From positions 1 to 42,573 of the forward strand of contig JAURNY010000020.1 of the NCBI GenBank assembly GCA_030829955.1: DNA of 42,573 nucleotides, written 5' to 3'. How positions within the stretch are numbered: the first letter of the stretch is position 1; the number at the start of each line of letters is the position of its first letter. The notes under the pieces were generated by a model, which made no database searches, was not told the DNA's origin, and saw only the letters and a list, made by a program, of their open reading frames with translations. The position numbers and the translations under genes are program-made. Of this stretch, positions 31,502 through 40,408 are shown one piece after another. This DNA comes from Gammaproteobacteria bacterium (lineage in GTDB: Bacteria > Pseudomonadota > Gammaproteobacteria > Eutrophobiales > Eutrophobiaceae).

Positions 31502-32260
31502 CTAGTCAACTGTATTTTTATCAATTACCTTACCTTCCAGATCAATAATGAGCGATTCAACCTGATGCATGGTACTAATTAATAGTTCTTTGTCAGTTGA
31601 TCGAAGCACAAGATTCACCCCAAGCTTTCCGTTCTTGAAGTACGGATAACTGCCAATACTGACACCTTTACATTTTAACTGAACCTCTTCCAGGCCATTA
31701 GCTAATCTACTCTCCCCCAGATTAGTTGAAATACTTGCGCTTAGTGTCGGAGGCCCCTGAACAAGTCTATCGGCAAGATTATCGAACATGGCACGCATAA
31801 TATCGGGCACACCAGCTAATACAAAAACATTATCAATCTGATAACCAGGTGCAGCACTGACAGGATTATTTATTAGTATTGCCCCCTCAGGCACATCAGC
31901 CATCTTTAGTCGCGCATCCGTTAATTGTCCGGGCTCATAATACTCATCCATCAAGGCTACCGCTTCTGGATCTCGAATTAGTTTTTTATTCAAGGCATGT
32001 GCAACTGATGCAGAGGTAATATCATCATGAGTAGGACCTATACCTCCTGTTGTAAATACATAATCAAAATACTTTGAATACTTAATAACGCGATCAGCAA
32101 TAATACTAGCATCATCAGGAATCACTGTTGCTTCAAGTAATTGAACACCCAATTTATCGAGACGCTGACCTATGTAAGTCAGATTCGTATCTTGTGTTCT
32201 ACCAGATAGAATCTCATTACCAATGATTATAACGGCAGCTGTTTTTTGGATTCTCGCCAT
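31502..32260 (-). CDS. CinA N-terminal-domain protein (MoaB/MogA-like fold)
   Basis: This 252-residue protein corresponds to the molybdopterin-binding-like domain of CinA. It starts AAVIIIGNEILSGRTQDTN and has VFTTGGIGPTHDDITSASVA and FVLAGVPDIMRAMFDNL. It lacks the C-terminal nicotinamide-nucleotide amidase (PncC) domain, so it is the short, stand-alone type like E. coli YfaY-related proteins without the deamidase part. The COG1058 domain has been described as an ADP-ribose pyrophosphatase; whether this copy has that activity is unknown. A gap of 573 bases with gene remains lies upstream of its start. Confidence 0.85.
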   Translation of the reverse strand: MARIQKTAAVIIIGNEILSGRTQDTNLTYIGQRLDKLGVQLLEATVIPDDASIIADRVIKYSKYFDYVFTTGGIGPTHDDITSASVAHALNKKLIRDPEAVALMDEYYEPGQLTDARLKMADVPEGAILINNPVSAAPGYQIDNVFVLAGVPDIMRAMFDNLADRLVQGPPTLSASISTNLGESRLANGLEEVQLKCKGVSIGSYPYFKNGKLGVNLVLRSTDKELLISTMHQVESLIIDLEGKVIDKNTVD

Positions 32261-32371
32261 TATATAACCTTACTAAATTTGGTTTTTCCAAAATTTTCAG
32301 AATTTAAAATAGTCATAATTTTTGAAAAAAAAATTAATATTTTTCCCACAATCTTAACAGAGGAATAAATT

Positions 32372-32772
32372 GTGAAAACTCTAGTAAATATGATTATCGC
32401 CTTTGTGACCGAAATTAGCATCTCAAATGCTTCAGAAAATTATGAAAACCTTATCAAATAGTTGATAGGAAAATTATCGAGAATGCCATGAATGGCTGAC
32501 GAACCTACAATTGTAGCAGTTGCGGGGCATGTAATGATCGTGGCGCTGTTGGTTCTTTCGGACAAATCTTGCGAATAGCTTTAAAAACAAACTGGCAAAG
32601 GAGCAATCTAAAGATTGTGACTAATGTTGTATTTGGGACGATGATGATGCCACACAAAATTAATAAACCTGTTTAGGATAAACTAGATGACCTATATGTA
32701 TATTTATTGGCACGTGCTGATAATATTTTAGGCCCAGCTAATCTAATTAAATCACCTTTAGATAAGGAATAA
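32372..32772 (+). pseudogene. Remains of a periplasmic cytochrome c gene
   Basis: An AGAGGAA ribosome binding site precedes a GTG at 32372 that starts a signal-peptide-like MKTLVNMIIAFVTEIS; this frame stops at 32459. In another frame, CGAC (32521-32532) is followed directly by NDRGAVGSFGQ, which looks like a CxxCHG-type heme site from which the His-Gly codons were lost. That frame runs through VVFGTMMMPHKI to a TAG at 32674 and on to DKLDDLYVYLLARADNILGP, a typical end of small c-type cytochromes, stopping at 32770. So there is at least one frameshift, one internal stop and a lost heme His. The C-terminal motif recalls cytochromes that partner PQQ dehydrogenases, but this is a weak guess. 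The rest of the 573-base gap (32261-32371) is AT-rich with nothing recognisable. Confidence 0.6.
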
Positions 32773-32790
32773 CTCTGAAATAACACACAA

Positions 32791-32817
32791 AAAAAACGGC
32801 TTTAAGCCGCTTTTTTT
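32791..32817. terminator. Bidirectional intrinsic terminator downstream of panD
   Basis: The hairpin CGGC-TTTAA-GCCG (up to CGGCTT/AAGCCG) is flanked by a run of A on its left and seven T on its right, so it can terminate transcription from both directions. It lies 17 bases beyond the panD stop on the minus strand and about 20 bases beyond the end of the cytochrome remains on the plus strand, and would have served both genes. Confidence 0.85.
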
Positions 32818-32833
32818 ATTTACCTTTGTTAAG

Positions 32834-33214
32834 TTATGCTGCCTGAATAGGTATATGATCCTTGATTCTGACAATATTATTTTCTTTATCAAGATAAACC
32901 AATGTCGGTTTAAAACGACTGATTTCTTTTTCATCCAATCGCCCATAGGCACAAATAATCACACGATCTCTTGGATTCGCCTTATGAGCAGCAGCACCAT
33001 TTACCGAGATGATTTTTGAATTGTCTTCAGCGCGAATGGCATAGGTAGTAAAACGTTCACCATTAGTAATATTGTAGATATCTATTTGCTCATATTCATG
33101 AATACCAGACTTATCTAACAATACACCATCTATCGCACAGGAACCGTCGTAATGTAACTCCGAATGCGTCACAGCAGCTTGATGTAATTTAGCTTTTAAA
33201 ACCGTAATTTCCAT
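32834..33214 (-). CDS. panD: Aspartate 1-decarboxylase
   Basis: PanD makes beta-alanine from aspartate for pantothenate synthesis. It is made as a proenzyme that cleaves itself to form a pyruvoyl group. The 126 residues have the self-cleavage site HYDGSCAID with G24-S25 exactly where expected, the start [17 protein letters not shown] with K9, and the later [10 protein letters not shown] and INGAAA-like ([20 protein letters not shown]) blocks. It is last in the run pcnB-folK-dNK-panB-panC-panD, 52 bases after panC. Confidence 0.98.
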   Translation of the reverse strand: MEITVLKAKLHQAAVTHSELHYDGSCAIDGVLLDKSGIHEYEQIDIYNITNGERFTTYAIRAEDNSKIISVNGAAAHKANPRDRVIICAYGRLDEKEISRFKPTLVYLDKENNIVRIKDHIPIQAA

Positions 33215-33266
33215 TGTAGATCAAAAACTTGTAATAAATTTTGTGAGCCTTGGGTTATGTTAGCCG

Positions 33267-34109
33267 TTAATCATAGGTATGCACTGCAACATTGTCAATC
33301 AAACGAGCCTTACCCAACCATGCGGCAGCGATGATAACAAGATTATTTGAGGTCGGCGAACCAAGTGAATCGGCGTCGCAAATTTCAACATAGTCCGGTC
33401 TAAGACCATTCTTCTTAAGTACTCCAATGGAGGATTTTTGCAACCCAGTAAAATCAGTATTTCCTTTTCTAATTTCATCTGCAATATGTCGTAACGATTC
33501 ATATAACTTGGCCGCCTGAATTCGTTCACTGTCACTCAAATAGCGATTCCTTGAACTCATCGCCAAACCATTTTCTTCTCTGATGGTTTCGCCACTGAGA
33601 ATACTAATCTGAATACAGAGATCACGAACCAGACGCTTAATTACTAATAGTTGTTGATAGTCTTTTTTCCCAAAAACGGCAACATCAGCCTGAACGATAT
33701 TAAATAGCTTATTCACAACGGTGGCAACACCCTTGAAATGTCCCGGCCGGAAATGACCACAATGTATATTATCCAGTGATAGCACAGTAACTTCAGTTTC
33801 CGCACCTTCTAAATACATTTCTTCAACACTGGGGGTAAAAACGATATCGACCTTTTTTTCATCTAGCATCGATAAATCATTATCGAGCGTTCGCGGGTAA
33901 CTCTCGAAATCCTCACCTTCAATAAACTGCATTGGATTAACAAAGATAGTTGCAACAATAACATCAGCACGTTGTTTTGCTATATCAACTAATGAGAGAT
34001 GACCCTGATGCAGATTCCCCATTGTAGGGACAAGACCAATCTTTTGACCCTTGCGACGGATTTCACTTAATACTTGTCTTAACTCAGCAATCGTTGATAT
34101 TTGCTGCAT
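33267..34109 (-). CDS. panC: Pantothenate synthetase
   Basis: PanC joins pantoate and beta-alanine using ATP. The 280-residue protein has the adenylate-forming signatures VPTMGNLHQGHLSLV (with both His of the HIGH-like site), IFVNPMQF, FGKKDYQQLLVIKRLV and the KMSKS-like MSSRNRYLS. Its start overlaps the last base of panB, so the two are translationally coupled. Length and residues are standard. Confidence 0.98.
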   Translation of the reverse strand: MQQISTIAELRQVLSEIRRKGQKIGLVPTMGNLHQGHLSLVDIAKQRADVIVATIFVNPMQFIEGEDFESYPRTLDNDLSMLDEKKVDIVFTPSVEEMYLEGAETEVTVLSLDNIHCGHFRPGHFKGVATVVNKLFNIVQADVAVFGKKDYQQLLVIKRLVRDLCIQISILSGETIREENGLAMSSRNRYLSDSERIQAAKLYESLRHIADEIRKGNTDFTGLQKSSIGVLKKNGLRPDYVEICDADSLGSPTSNNLVIIAAAWLGKARLIDNVAVHTYD

Positions 34110-34906
34110 TAATCAAATCCATGTTCTTTTTCAGGAAAAGATTTATCCTTTACCGACGTTACATAGGCTTTGAATGCCGCAAGTATGGAATCATTGCCAG
34201 ACAAGAAGTCTTTACAAAAAACAGGTTGTTTTTGTGACATACCCAACATGTCTTGAGCAACCAACACCTGCCCGTCGCAATCAACCCCTGCACCAATACC
34301 AATTGTTGGAATGGATAATTCATCAGTAATCATTTTTGCAACCGGACTAGGTATACATTCAAACACCAGAGCTTTTATACCTGCTTGTTCTAACATTTTT
34401 GCCTCGTTCAACATTTTTTTTACCGATTCTTCAGTCTTGCCTTGTACTTTATAACCGCCTAACTCATGAATCGATTGCGGTGTTAAGCCAAGATGACCAC
34501 AAACCGGAATACCATTAGCAACGATCTTTTCAATTGCGGCTAAAACCGGTTTGCCGCCTTCAAGTTTCACCATATGCGCGCCACCTTCTGCTATTAAACG
34601 ACCAGCATTACCTAAGGCTTGTGCTGCTGACTGGTAACTCATAAACGGCATATCAGTGATTATGAGTGGTCGTTGACATACACGACTCACCATGCTCGTG
34701 TGATAAATCATGTCATAGATATTGACTTGTAGTGTTGTTGTTGCACCCTGCAAAACCATACCTAAAGAATCACCAACTAATAGCACATCTACACCAGCTT
34801 CTTCTTGCAACCTTGCAAACGAAGCATCATATGATGTCAAACAGGCAATCTTTTCACCTGCCTGCTTCATGCTAATTAAATCATGGGTTCTTAATGTCTT
34901 TGCCAT
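34109..34906 (-). CDS. panB: 3-methyl-2-oxobutanoate hydroxymethyltransferase
   Basis: PanB transfers a hydroxymethyl group from methylene-THF to alpha-ketoisovalerate, giving ketopantoate. The 265-residue TIM-barrel protein shows LTSYDASFARL, the metal-site Asp in VGDSLGMVLQG, PFMSYQ, GAHMVKLEGG, CGHLGLTPQSIHELGGYKVQ and PTIGIGAGVDCDGQVLVAQD. All conserved blocks are intact. It begins two bases after the nucleoside kinase stop. panE or ilvC (ketopantoate reduction) is not in this window. Confidence 0.98.
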   Translation of the reverse strand: MAKTLRTHDLISMKQAGEKIACLTSYDASFARLQEEAGVDVLLVGDSLGMVLQGATTTLQVNIYDMIYHTSMVSRVCQRPLIITDMPFMSYQSAAQALGNAGRLIAEGGAHMVKLEGGKPVLAAIEKIVANGIPVCGHLGLTPQSIHELGGYKVQGKTEESVKKMLNEAKMLEQAGIKALVFECIPSPVAKMITDELSIPTIGIGAGVDCDGQVLVAQDMLGMSQKQPVFCKDFLSGNDSILAAFKAYVTSVKDKSFPEKEHGFD

Positions 34907-34908
34907 AT

Positions 34909-35547
34909 CTAAAGTGGATTAAAAAAATGACGTCCAGGCGGTAATTGTTTTATATGCTCAATTAATAAATTATAATGTTTTTCATTTTTTGAAAAATCAA
35001 AATCTTCAGTATTTACAATCAATAAGGGAGACGAAGAATAATAATAAAAAAAATCGATATAAGCGCTAGATACTTTTTTCAGGTATTTACGGTTAATCAG
35101 TTTCTCTATCTCTCTACCTCGCTCGATAACACGTTGCATTAAACTATCAACCGAAGCTTGCAAATAAATCACAAGATCTGGTCTGGGCACATCCAGTGTT
35201 AAACGATCATATACCTGATGATACAGATCGAGTTCATCTGCATCCAGCGTGATAGAAGCAAATAATTTATCTTTCTCTATCAAAAAATCCGACATGTGTA
35301 CCGGACGAAACATATCAGTTTGTCTTAATACTTCAATTTGTCTTGCACGTTGAAAAAGAAAGAAAAGCTGTGTTGGTAAAGCTGCATTCTTTGGATCATG
35401 ATAAAAACGCGATAAAAACGGATTCTCTTCAGCACCTTCCAGCAACAAATCCGTATTAAAGGTTTTCGCCAGCTTCTTTGCGAGAGTGGTCTTGCCAACA
35501 CCAATTGGACCTTCCACCACAATATAATTAGGCCTGTCCTGTTTCAT
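34909..35547 (-). CDS. Deoxynucleoside kinase family protein
   Basis: The 212-residue P-loop protein belongs to the dCK/dGK family (PF01712). It has Walker A in VVEGPIGVGKTTLAKKLA (about residues 9-26), the substrate-site Arg region FLFQRARQIE, SDFLIEKDKLFA, and a lid segment VIERGREIEKLI. Family members phosphorylate deoxyadenosine, deoxyguanosine or deoxycytidine; the exact nucleoside cannot be told from sequence. It is set tightly between folK (four-base overlap) and panB (two-base gap), an arrangement that I recall from other proteobacterial folK-panB clusters. Confidence 0.85.
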   Translation of the reverse strand: MKQDRPNYIVVEGPIGVGKTTLAKKLAKTFNTDLLLEGAEENPFLSRFYHDPKNAALPTQLFFLFQRARQIEVLRQTDMFRPVHMSDFLIEKDKLFASITLDADELDLYHQVYDRLTLDVPRPDLVIYLQASVDSLMQRVIERGREIEKLINRKYLKKVSSAYIDFFYYYSSSPLLIVNTEDFDFSKNEKHYNLLIEHIKQLPPGRHFFNPL

Positions 35548-36026
35548 GAGATAACTTCCGGTAAATCAATATCAGCGCTATTAAGGACATCACCTATTAC
35601 ACCAATACTAGGTAATGCCATTTCTGGTTCAATCTCCAGCCATGGCACTATAACAAATCCCCTATTCTGTATTTCAGGGTGAGGGACAGTTAATCGTTCA
35701 TTATCTATCTGCTGATCGGCATAAGACAAAATATCCAGATCCAATGTACGCGGCCCCCAATGCACAAGTCGTTTGCGGTGATGTTGTTGCTCAATCGTTT
35801 GCAGACAATCGAGTAACGCGATAGCTGTCAGGCCGGTTTCAATCTTGACGACAGCATTGATGAAGTCATCCTGATCCTGAGGACCAACCGGCTTACTTCG
35901 ATAAAGCGACGAATTTACCAACACCTTTATACCTTGTTGCTGATCCAGTTCCTGTATGGCATTGGTAATCTGCTGTTCGGGTTGCTCCAGATTGCTACCC
36001 AAACCGATAAAGGCGATGACACTCAT
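35544..36026 (-). CDS. folK: 6-hydroxymethyl-7,8-dihydropterin pyrophosphokinase
   Basis: HPPK transfers pyrophosphate from ATP to the pterin, a step in folate synthesis. The 160 residues contain the start AFIGLGSNLEQPEQQI, the pterin-site region SSLYRSKPVGPQDQDDFINA, the metal-binding signature WGPRTLDLDIL (two Asp) and TVPHPEIQNRGFVIVPW. It shares one base with the pcnB stop, so the genes are coupled, as pcnB-folK are in E. coli. Confidence 0.97.
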   Translation of the reverse strand: MSVIAFIGLGSNLEQPEQQITNAIQELDQQQGIKVLVNSSLYRSKPVGPQDQDDFINAVVKIETGLTAIALLDCLQTIEQQHHRKRLVHWGPRTLDLDILSYADQQIDNERLTVPHPEIQNRGFVIVPWLEIEPEMALPSIGVIGDVLNSADIDLPEVIS

Positions 36027-37339
36027 TAATCTTTATCTCTGGGACGACGTCTGCGTCGTCTGTTTTGTTTAGTATCACTGCGGGGTTTATTAATAATGGG
36101 CATAGACTCTTCAAGCTGTTGTTGCGTCCAGTATTCAATACACTCGCTTAACTGCTCACCCGCCTGAGCACGTAATAAAAGAAAATCATAAGCGGCTCGA
36201 AAACGATTATTCGATAACACCTTGAAAGGACGTTTAGCTATTTTTTTTAATCTGACTTGCAGCGACCATATATCACGCGCCATTTGTGAAAACCGTTTAG
36301 GCATTGAAGTGCTGGCAATCTGCCTTGAGATGACAGCATCCCCAGCAAGTTGTATGGCCTCCATCTCTGGTAAGCCATGCCCCATATGTTCTTCAGCTTC
36401 TCTGCGCATTGGTTCCCATAAAAAAGCAGCCAAAAGAAATCCCGGCGAAACGGTATTACCTTCTGCCAGACGTTGATCCGTATTTACCAATGCCTGTTTG
36501 ATAAAACATGCCGAATAATTATTTGCTTCGCTATCTATTAACTTATCCGTTTGCGGAAATAAATATTTAAATAACCTGTGTTGCCTGAGCAGTTCGAATG
36601 TTTTAATGGCATGACCAGCCATAAACAGTTTCAGCACTTCTTCAAACAAGCGCGCCGGAGGAATATTTTCCAACATATCTGCATACTTCGGGATTGGCGC
36701 TACAGCATCAGCATGTATGTCCAGGCCAAGCTTGCTGGCAAATCTAACTGCTCGCAACATGCGAACAGGATCTTCAATGTATCGTTGAACCGGATCACCG
36801 ATTAGTCTCAGCTTGCGCTCATTTAAATCATTCACACCACCAACATAATCAACTACTGAAAAATCCGCGATATTGTAAAACAATGCATTGACTGTGAAGT
36901 CACGACGCCAAACATCATCGTCGATATCTCCATAGACATTATCCCTGACAATACGACCATCTTGCACATGACCTTCACCTTCGTCTGATACATGATGTGG
37001 CGCTCTAAATGTAGAGACTTCAATAATCTCATTACGAAAATGAACATGGGCAAGTCGAAAGCGACGGCCAATCAGGCGACAATGTCTGAATAATTCACGA
37101 ATCTGTTCCGGCTTGGCATCAGTCACAACATCAAAATCCTTGGGCTGCCTGCCCAATAAAATATCGCGTACCCCACCACCCACTAGATAGGATTTGTATC
37201 CGGCATTTTTCAGTCGATACAGAACTTTTAAAGCATTTTCACTGATGAGATCTCTTGAGATCGTATGTTGATCTCTGGGAATAATACGTGGCTTGGTATT
37301 CAACCTGGATACAGTGGCAATTTCCTGTTTTTTATTCAC
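36026..37339 (-). CDS. pcnB: Poly(A) polymerase I
   Basis: PcnB adds poly(A) tails to RNA 3' ends, promoting decay. The 437-residue class II nucleotidyltransferase has HTISRDLISENALKVLYRL, then YLVGGGVRDILLGRQPKDFD with the catalytic DxD, RRDFTVNALFYN, and a basic C-terminus (RRRRRRPRDK) as in E. coli PcnB; together these favour PcnB over the CCA-adding enzyme. The start is a GTG at 37339; E. coli pcnB also uses a non-ATG start. First gene of the minus run to panD and divergent from the glycosyltransferase gene. Confidence 0.94.
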   Translation of the reverse strand: MNKKQEIATVSRLNTKPRIIPRDQHTISRDLISENALKVLYRLKNAGYKSYLVGGGVRDILLGRQPKDFDVVTDAKPEQIRELFRHCRLIGRRFRLAHVHFRNEIIEVSTFRAPHHVSDEGEGHVQDGRIVRDNVYGDIDDDVWRRDFTVNALFYNIADFSVVDYVGGVNDLNERKLRLIGDPVQRYIEDPVRMLRAVRFASKLGLDIHADAVAPIPKYADMLENIPPARLFEEVLKLFMAGHAIKTFELLRQHRLFKYLFPQTDKLIDSEANNYSACFIKQALVNTDQRLAEGNTVSPGFLLAAFLWEPMRREAEEHMGHGLPEMEAIQLAGDAVISRQIASTSMPKRFSQMARDIWSLQVRLKKIAKRPFKVLSNNRFRAAYDFLLLRAQAGEQLSECIEYWTQQQLEESMPIINKPRSDTKQNRRRRRRPRDKD

Positions 37340-37463
37340 ACAAATAATGTCTTTCTAAATAAATATGAGAACCTATAATAACGAACAAACGATTTTCATA
37401 ATATCTAATTCCATTAATTAATAAAGCCATCTTAATCAAACGGTATCTGTAAAATATTTATCT

Positions 37464-38555
37464 ATGCAGCCAATTACTGAATTGTCGATCATAGTACCAA
37501 CCTACAATGAGGCTGAAAACATACCAAAGCTTATTGAGCTATTGTCTGACACGTTATCGTCTATTAATTGGGAAATTGTCATAGTCGATGATAACTCACC
37601 AGATAAGACCAGTGATATAGCGCGTAAAATTGCCAGACAAGATGCCCGTGTTCGGTGTATTCAACGCATTAGAAGAAGGGGACTCTCTTCAGCCGTTATA
37701 GAAGGTTTTCTAGCTTCGGCTTCTCCTTACCTTTGCGTAATGGACGCAGATCTACAGCATGATGAAAAATTGATTCCAGACATGCTTGCTTCATTAAAAC
37801 AAACTAATGATTTAGTTGTTGCCAGTCGATATATTGAAAACGCCAGCACTGGCACACTCGCAGAACATCGAGTCAAGATCAGTCAGACAGCGACTCGACT
37901 AGGAAATATGATTCTGGATCATAAATTAAGTGACCCCATTAGTGGCTTTTTCATGCTTAAACGAGAGCTGTTTGAAAAAGTAAATCACAAGCTTTCTGGT
38001 AAAGGTTTCAAGATTCTTCTGGATATTATCGCCAGTGCTGACGATAAAATAAATATTGGCGAACTGCCGTATCATATGAAATCTCGCGAACATGGTGAAA
38101 GCAAATTATCGGTGTTTGTTGTCTGGGAATTTTTTTCATTGTTAGTAAATAAATTACTTGGCAAATATGTACCATTAAAGTTCATGTTATTTGTTGCTGT
38201 AGGATTCACTGGCGTTTTTGTCCATATGGCAACTCTGTATGTAACGAATCAGCTAATGCAGTGGCAATTTATCTATGCCCAATCACTCTCTGTTTTTGTT
38301 GCCATGACCAGTAATTATTTTTTAAATAATGCATTTACGTTTAATGATTCAAAACACACTGGAATATTTGTCTTTAAAGGTCTTATAAGTTTCTATATTA
38401 CCTGTTCACTGGGTACACTAATCAATGTCTCTGTGGCCACAACTGCGAATTCGCAGGGAATGTCATGGTGGTTGGCCGGCATAGCAGGGGCAGCTGTAGG
38501 TGCTGTATGGAATTTTGCTCTATCGATTGCTTATACCTGGCGTACGGAAAAATAA
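37464..38555 (+). CDS. Polyprenyl-phosphate glycosyltransferase (GT2, DPM1-like) with C-terminal GtrA domain
   Basis: The 363-residue protein joins two parts. Residues about 8-225 are a GT-A GT2 transferase like dolichyl-phosphate mannose synthase, with SIIVPTYNEAENIPKLIELL, the nucleotide-site VDDNSPDKT, the metal-binding MDADLQHD, and SDPISGFFMLKRE. Residues about 235-360 form a GtrA-like domain with four TM helices (LFVAVGFTGVFVHMATLYV, SNYFLNNAFTFND). It probably makes a polyprenyl-phosphate sugar and may flip it for periplasmic glycan or lipid A modification. A polyprenyl-sugar-dependent transferase (GT39/ArnT type) would be the expected partner, and none is intact nearby. Confidence 0.9.
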   Translation: MQPITELSIIVPTYNEAENIPKLIELLSDTLSSINWEIVIVDDNSPDKTSDIARKIARQDARVRCIQRIRRRGLSSAVIEGFLASASPYLCVMDADLQHDEKLIPDMLASLKQTNDLVVASRYIENASTGTLAEHRVKISQTATRLGNMILDHKLSDPISGFFMLKRELFEKVNHKLSGKGFKILLDIIASADDKINIGELPYHMKSREHGESKLSVFVVWEFFSLLVNKLLGKYVPLKFMLFVAVGFTGVFVHMATLYVTNQLMQWQFIYAQSLSVFVAMTSNYFLNNAFTFNDSKHTGIFVFKGLISFYITCSLGTLINVSVATTANSQGMSWWLAGIAGAAVGAVWNFALSIAYTWRTEK

Positions 38556-38670
38556 ACAATGCAGAGGCAATATGTGAACCATATTCTCAAAGCACAGCAC
38601 ATGGGGAAAATGTCTTACAAAGCTCGATACAAACACTATAGTTAATTTATTTGATTACGATGAAATAGAT

Positions 38671-38886
38671 ATGCATTTTTTTAATGAAAACAAGATAACG
38701 CTAATGCAACTTGTCGGACAGAAAGGAGATATTCAAACTCTGGCAATCAACAATACTCGTGTTTATCTTGCTGCCAGAAAAAATAAACAACTAAAATTAC
38801 TTGACGGTCAGTATCTGTCTTTTAATTTAATTTATGACATTGCACCATCATGGTTAATGATATTGTATATTAATAACTGGATTTAA
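38671..38886 (+). CDS. Unidentified small reading frame, possibly a gene remnant
   Basis: I do not recognise this 71-residue product, which includes LMQLVGQKGDIQTLAINNTR, VYLAARKNKQLKLL and SFNLIYDIAPSWLMILYIN. It looks like a small beta-rich fold rather than random sequence. The frame is open back to a TGA at 38575 and the residues before the ATG (TIVNLFDYDEID) also look protein-like, but there is no earlier ATG, GTG or TTG and only a weak ribosome binding site. A neighbouring frame starts at an ATG near 38558 and stops after 28 residues, so a frameshifted gene is possible. It lies in the 380-base gap between the GT2 gene and the RDD gene; the rest of that gap shows nothing else. Confidence 0.35.
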   Translation: MHFFNENKITLMQLVGQKGDIQTLAINNTRVYLAARKNKQLKLLDGQYLSFNLIYDIAPSWLMILYINNWI

Positions 38887-38935
38887 TGTGTCAGTGTATG
38901 GCGTATGTGGTTAGTTACCTCATCTGAATAATATC

Positions 38936-39340
38936 ATGTCAGTAACACTAAGCAGACGGTTTGCAGCCATTTTTTATGATAGCTTGTTGCTACTATCCGT
39001 ACTATTTATCAGCACCTTGGTAATTTTGCCCTTGATTACAAATCAAGCGATCGAGAGCAGTAATATCGTTTATAAGTTTTATCTATTGATTATTAGCTAC
39101 CTGTATTATTTCTGGCAATGGCAACATGGCGGTCAAACACTGGGAATGAAAAGCTGGAAGATAAAGTTAATTTCATTGAACAATAACGCACCGCAGAGCT
39201 ATCAACTCACACTTCGATTTCTTGCTGCTATTGTTTCCTGGTCATTATTCGGGTTTGGTTATATTTGGTATTTGTTTGATAAAGATAAATTAACCCTGCA
39301 TGACCGCCTGTCGGCAACAAAACTAATTCTAATTGAATAA
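38936..39340 (+). CDS. RDD family membrane protein
   Basis: The 134-residue protein has the RDD pattern: SRRFAAIFYDSLLLLSVLF, with the conserved Arg and Asp in the first TM helix, a second TM near 45-65 (YLLIISYLYYFWQW), GGQTLGMKSWKIKL and RFLAAIVSW with a third TM. It ends with KDKLTLHDRLSATKLI, the C-terminal Asp motif. Function of RDD proteins is mostly unknown; some act in ion transport. It lies 6 bases from the convergent lptG stop. RDD genes next to lptG/pepA loci are frequent in gammaproteobacteria, as far as I recall. Confidence 0.88.
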   Translation: MSVTLSRRFAAIFYDSLLLLSVLFISTLVILPLITNQAIESSNIVYKFYLLIISYLYYFWQWQHGGQTLGMKSWKIKLISLNNNAPQSYQLTLRFLAAIVSWSLFGFGYIWYLFDKDKLTLHDRLSATKLILIE

Positions 39341-39346
39341 GAATAT

Positions 39347-40408
39347 TTATGGCTGTTTAGCGATAGCGTAGTAAATGTAAATCAAAATAAGGGTCGTTGG
39401 CAGGCTCACACATATTATAGCTGGCAACCCATACACTACACCGATATGTCCTGATACCTGATTTAACAAATGAAACAGGATGCCAAGCATTGCTCCAATA
39501 AAAACGCGCTGCCCAATAGAAACTGATCTGCCTTCGGGTTTAACCAAACATAGCGCTAGTAACAACATGGCGATGATTAAAAATGGACTCATTAATTTTG
39601 ACCAGAACGCCTGTTCATAAAGAACTGTGCTTTGATCATTCGCTCTCAGATAATCAATATATTGAACCAAGCCATACAAGGATAAAAGTTGTGGTCTAAC
39701 AGTTACCATGTTGATTACTTCAGGGCTTAATAAAGCTTGCCACTCTGCTTTTTTAAATCGATGTTCAGTAATTTTTTCTCTAGATATCTTTGTCTGCACT
39801 AAACCCTCTAGTAACCATTTACCATCATCATAAGCCGCTTCCCTAGCCTGAATTCGTGATTTAAGAATATTATCTTCATCAAATTCAAAGATGGTTACAT
39901 CTTCAATCTTGCCATCTAGCAGGACAGTTTTAATATTTATAAAACTACGACCGTCTCTTGACCATAAACCATGTTTTGTTTTAGTTGATATTTCGTCGGT
40001 TTGAGCAATCGATTTTAGTTTCTGCGCAGAGCGTTCTGTCTTAGGTGAGATAAATTCACTAATAATAAAACTGATAATAATAATAAGAACACCTGTTTTA
40101 ATGATTGATAATGCAAGTTTTTTTTTGGACACGCCTGATGTTCGAATGACTGCCAGCTCACTTGAATTAGTCAACATTCCTAAAGTAGTCATACTGCCAA
40201 CCACACAGGCGATCGGTAATAACTCGATCATGAGCCTAGGTAAAATCAGTGCTACATATTGTAAAACCTGAACCACACCATACTGACCTCGCCCAGTATC
40301 GCCCAACTGATCAACTAATGTAAAAAAAGCAAAAATCGTTACTAAAACAAAAAGCGCCAGAGCAATATTTGCAATCAGGTTTCGACCAATATAACGATCC
40401 AGGATCAT
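39347..40408 (-). CDS. lptG: LPS export ABC transporter permease LptG
   Basis: LptG and LptF form the membrane part of the LptB2FG transporter, which extracts LPS from the inner membrane. The 353-residue protein starts ILDRYIGRNLIANIALALFV and has TM helices near 12-35, 55-80, 95-120 and three more from about 270 to 350, with a periplasmic beta-jellyroll domain between (about 135-260). LTNSSELAVIRTSGVS is the coupling-helix region facing LptB. Its start overlaps the lptF stop by four bases. lptB is not in this window. Confidence 0.95.
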   Translation of the reverse strand: MILDRYIGRNLIANIALALFVLVTIFAFFTLVDQLGDTGRGQYGVVQVLQYVALILPRLMIELLPIACVVGSMTTLGMLTNSSELAVIRTSGVSKKKLALSIIKTGVLIIIISFIISEFISPKTERSAQKLKSIAQTDEISTKTKHGLWSRDGRSFINIKTVLLDGKIEDVTIFEFDEDNILKSRIQAREAAYDDGKWLLEGLVQTKISREKITEHRFKKAEWQALLSPEVINMVTVRPQLLSLYGLVQYIDYLRANDQSTVLYEQAFWSKLMSPFLIIAMLLLALCLVKPEGRSVSIGQRVFIGAMLGILFHLLNQVSGHIGVVYGLPAIICVSLPTTLILIYIYYAIAKQP

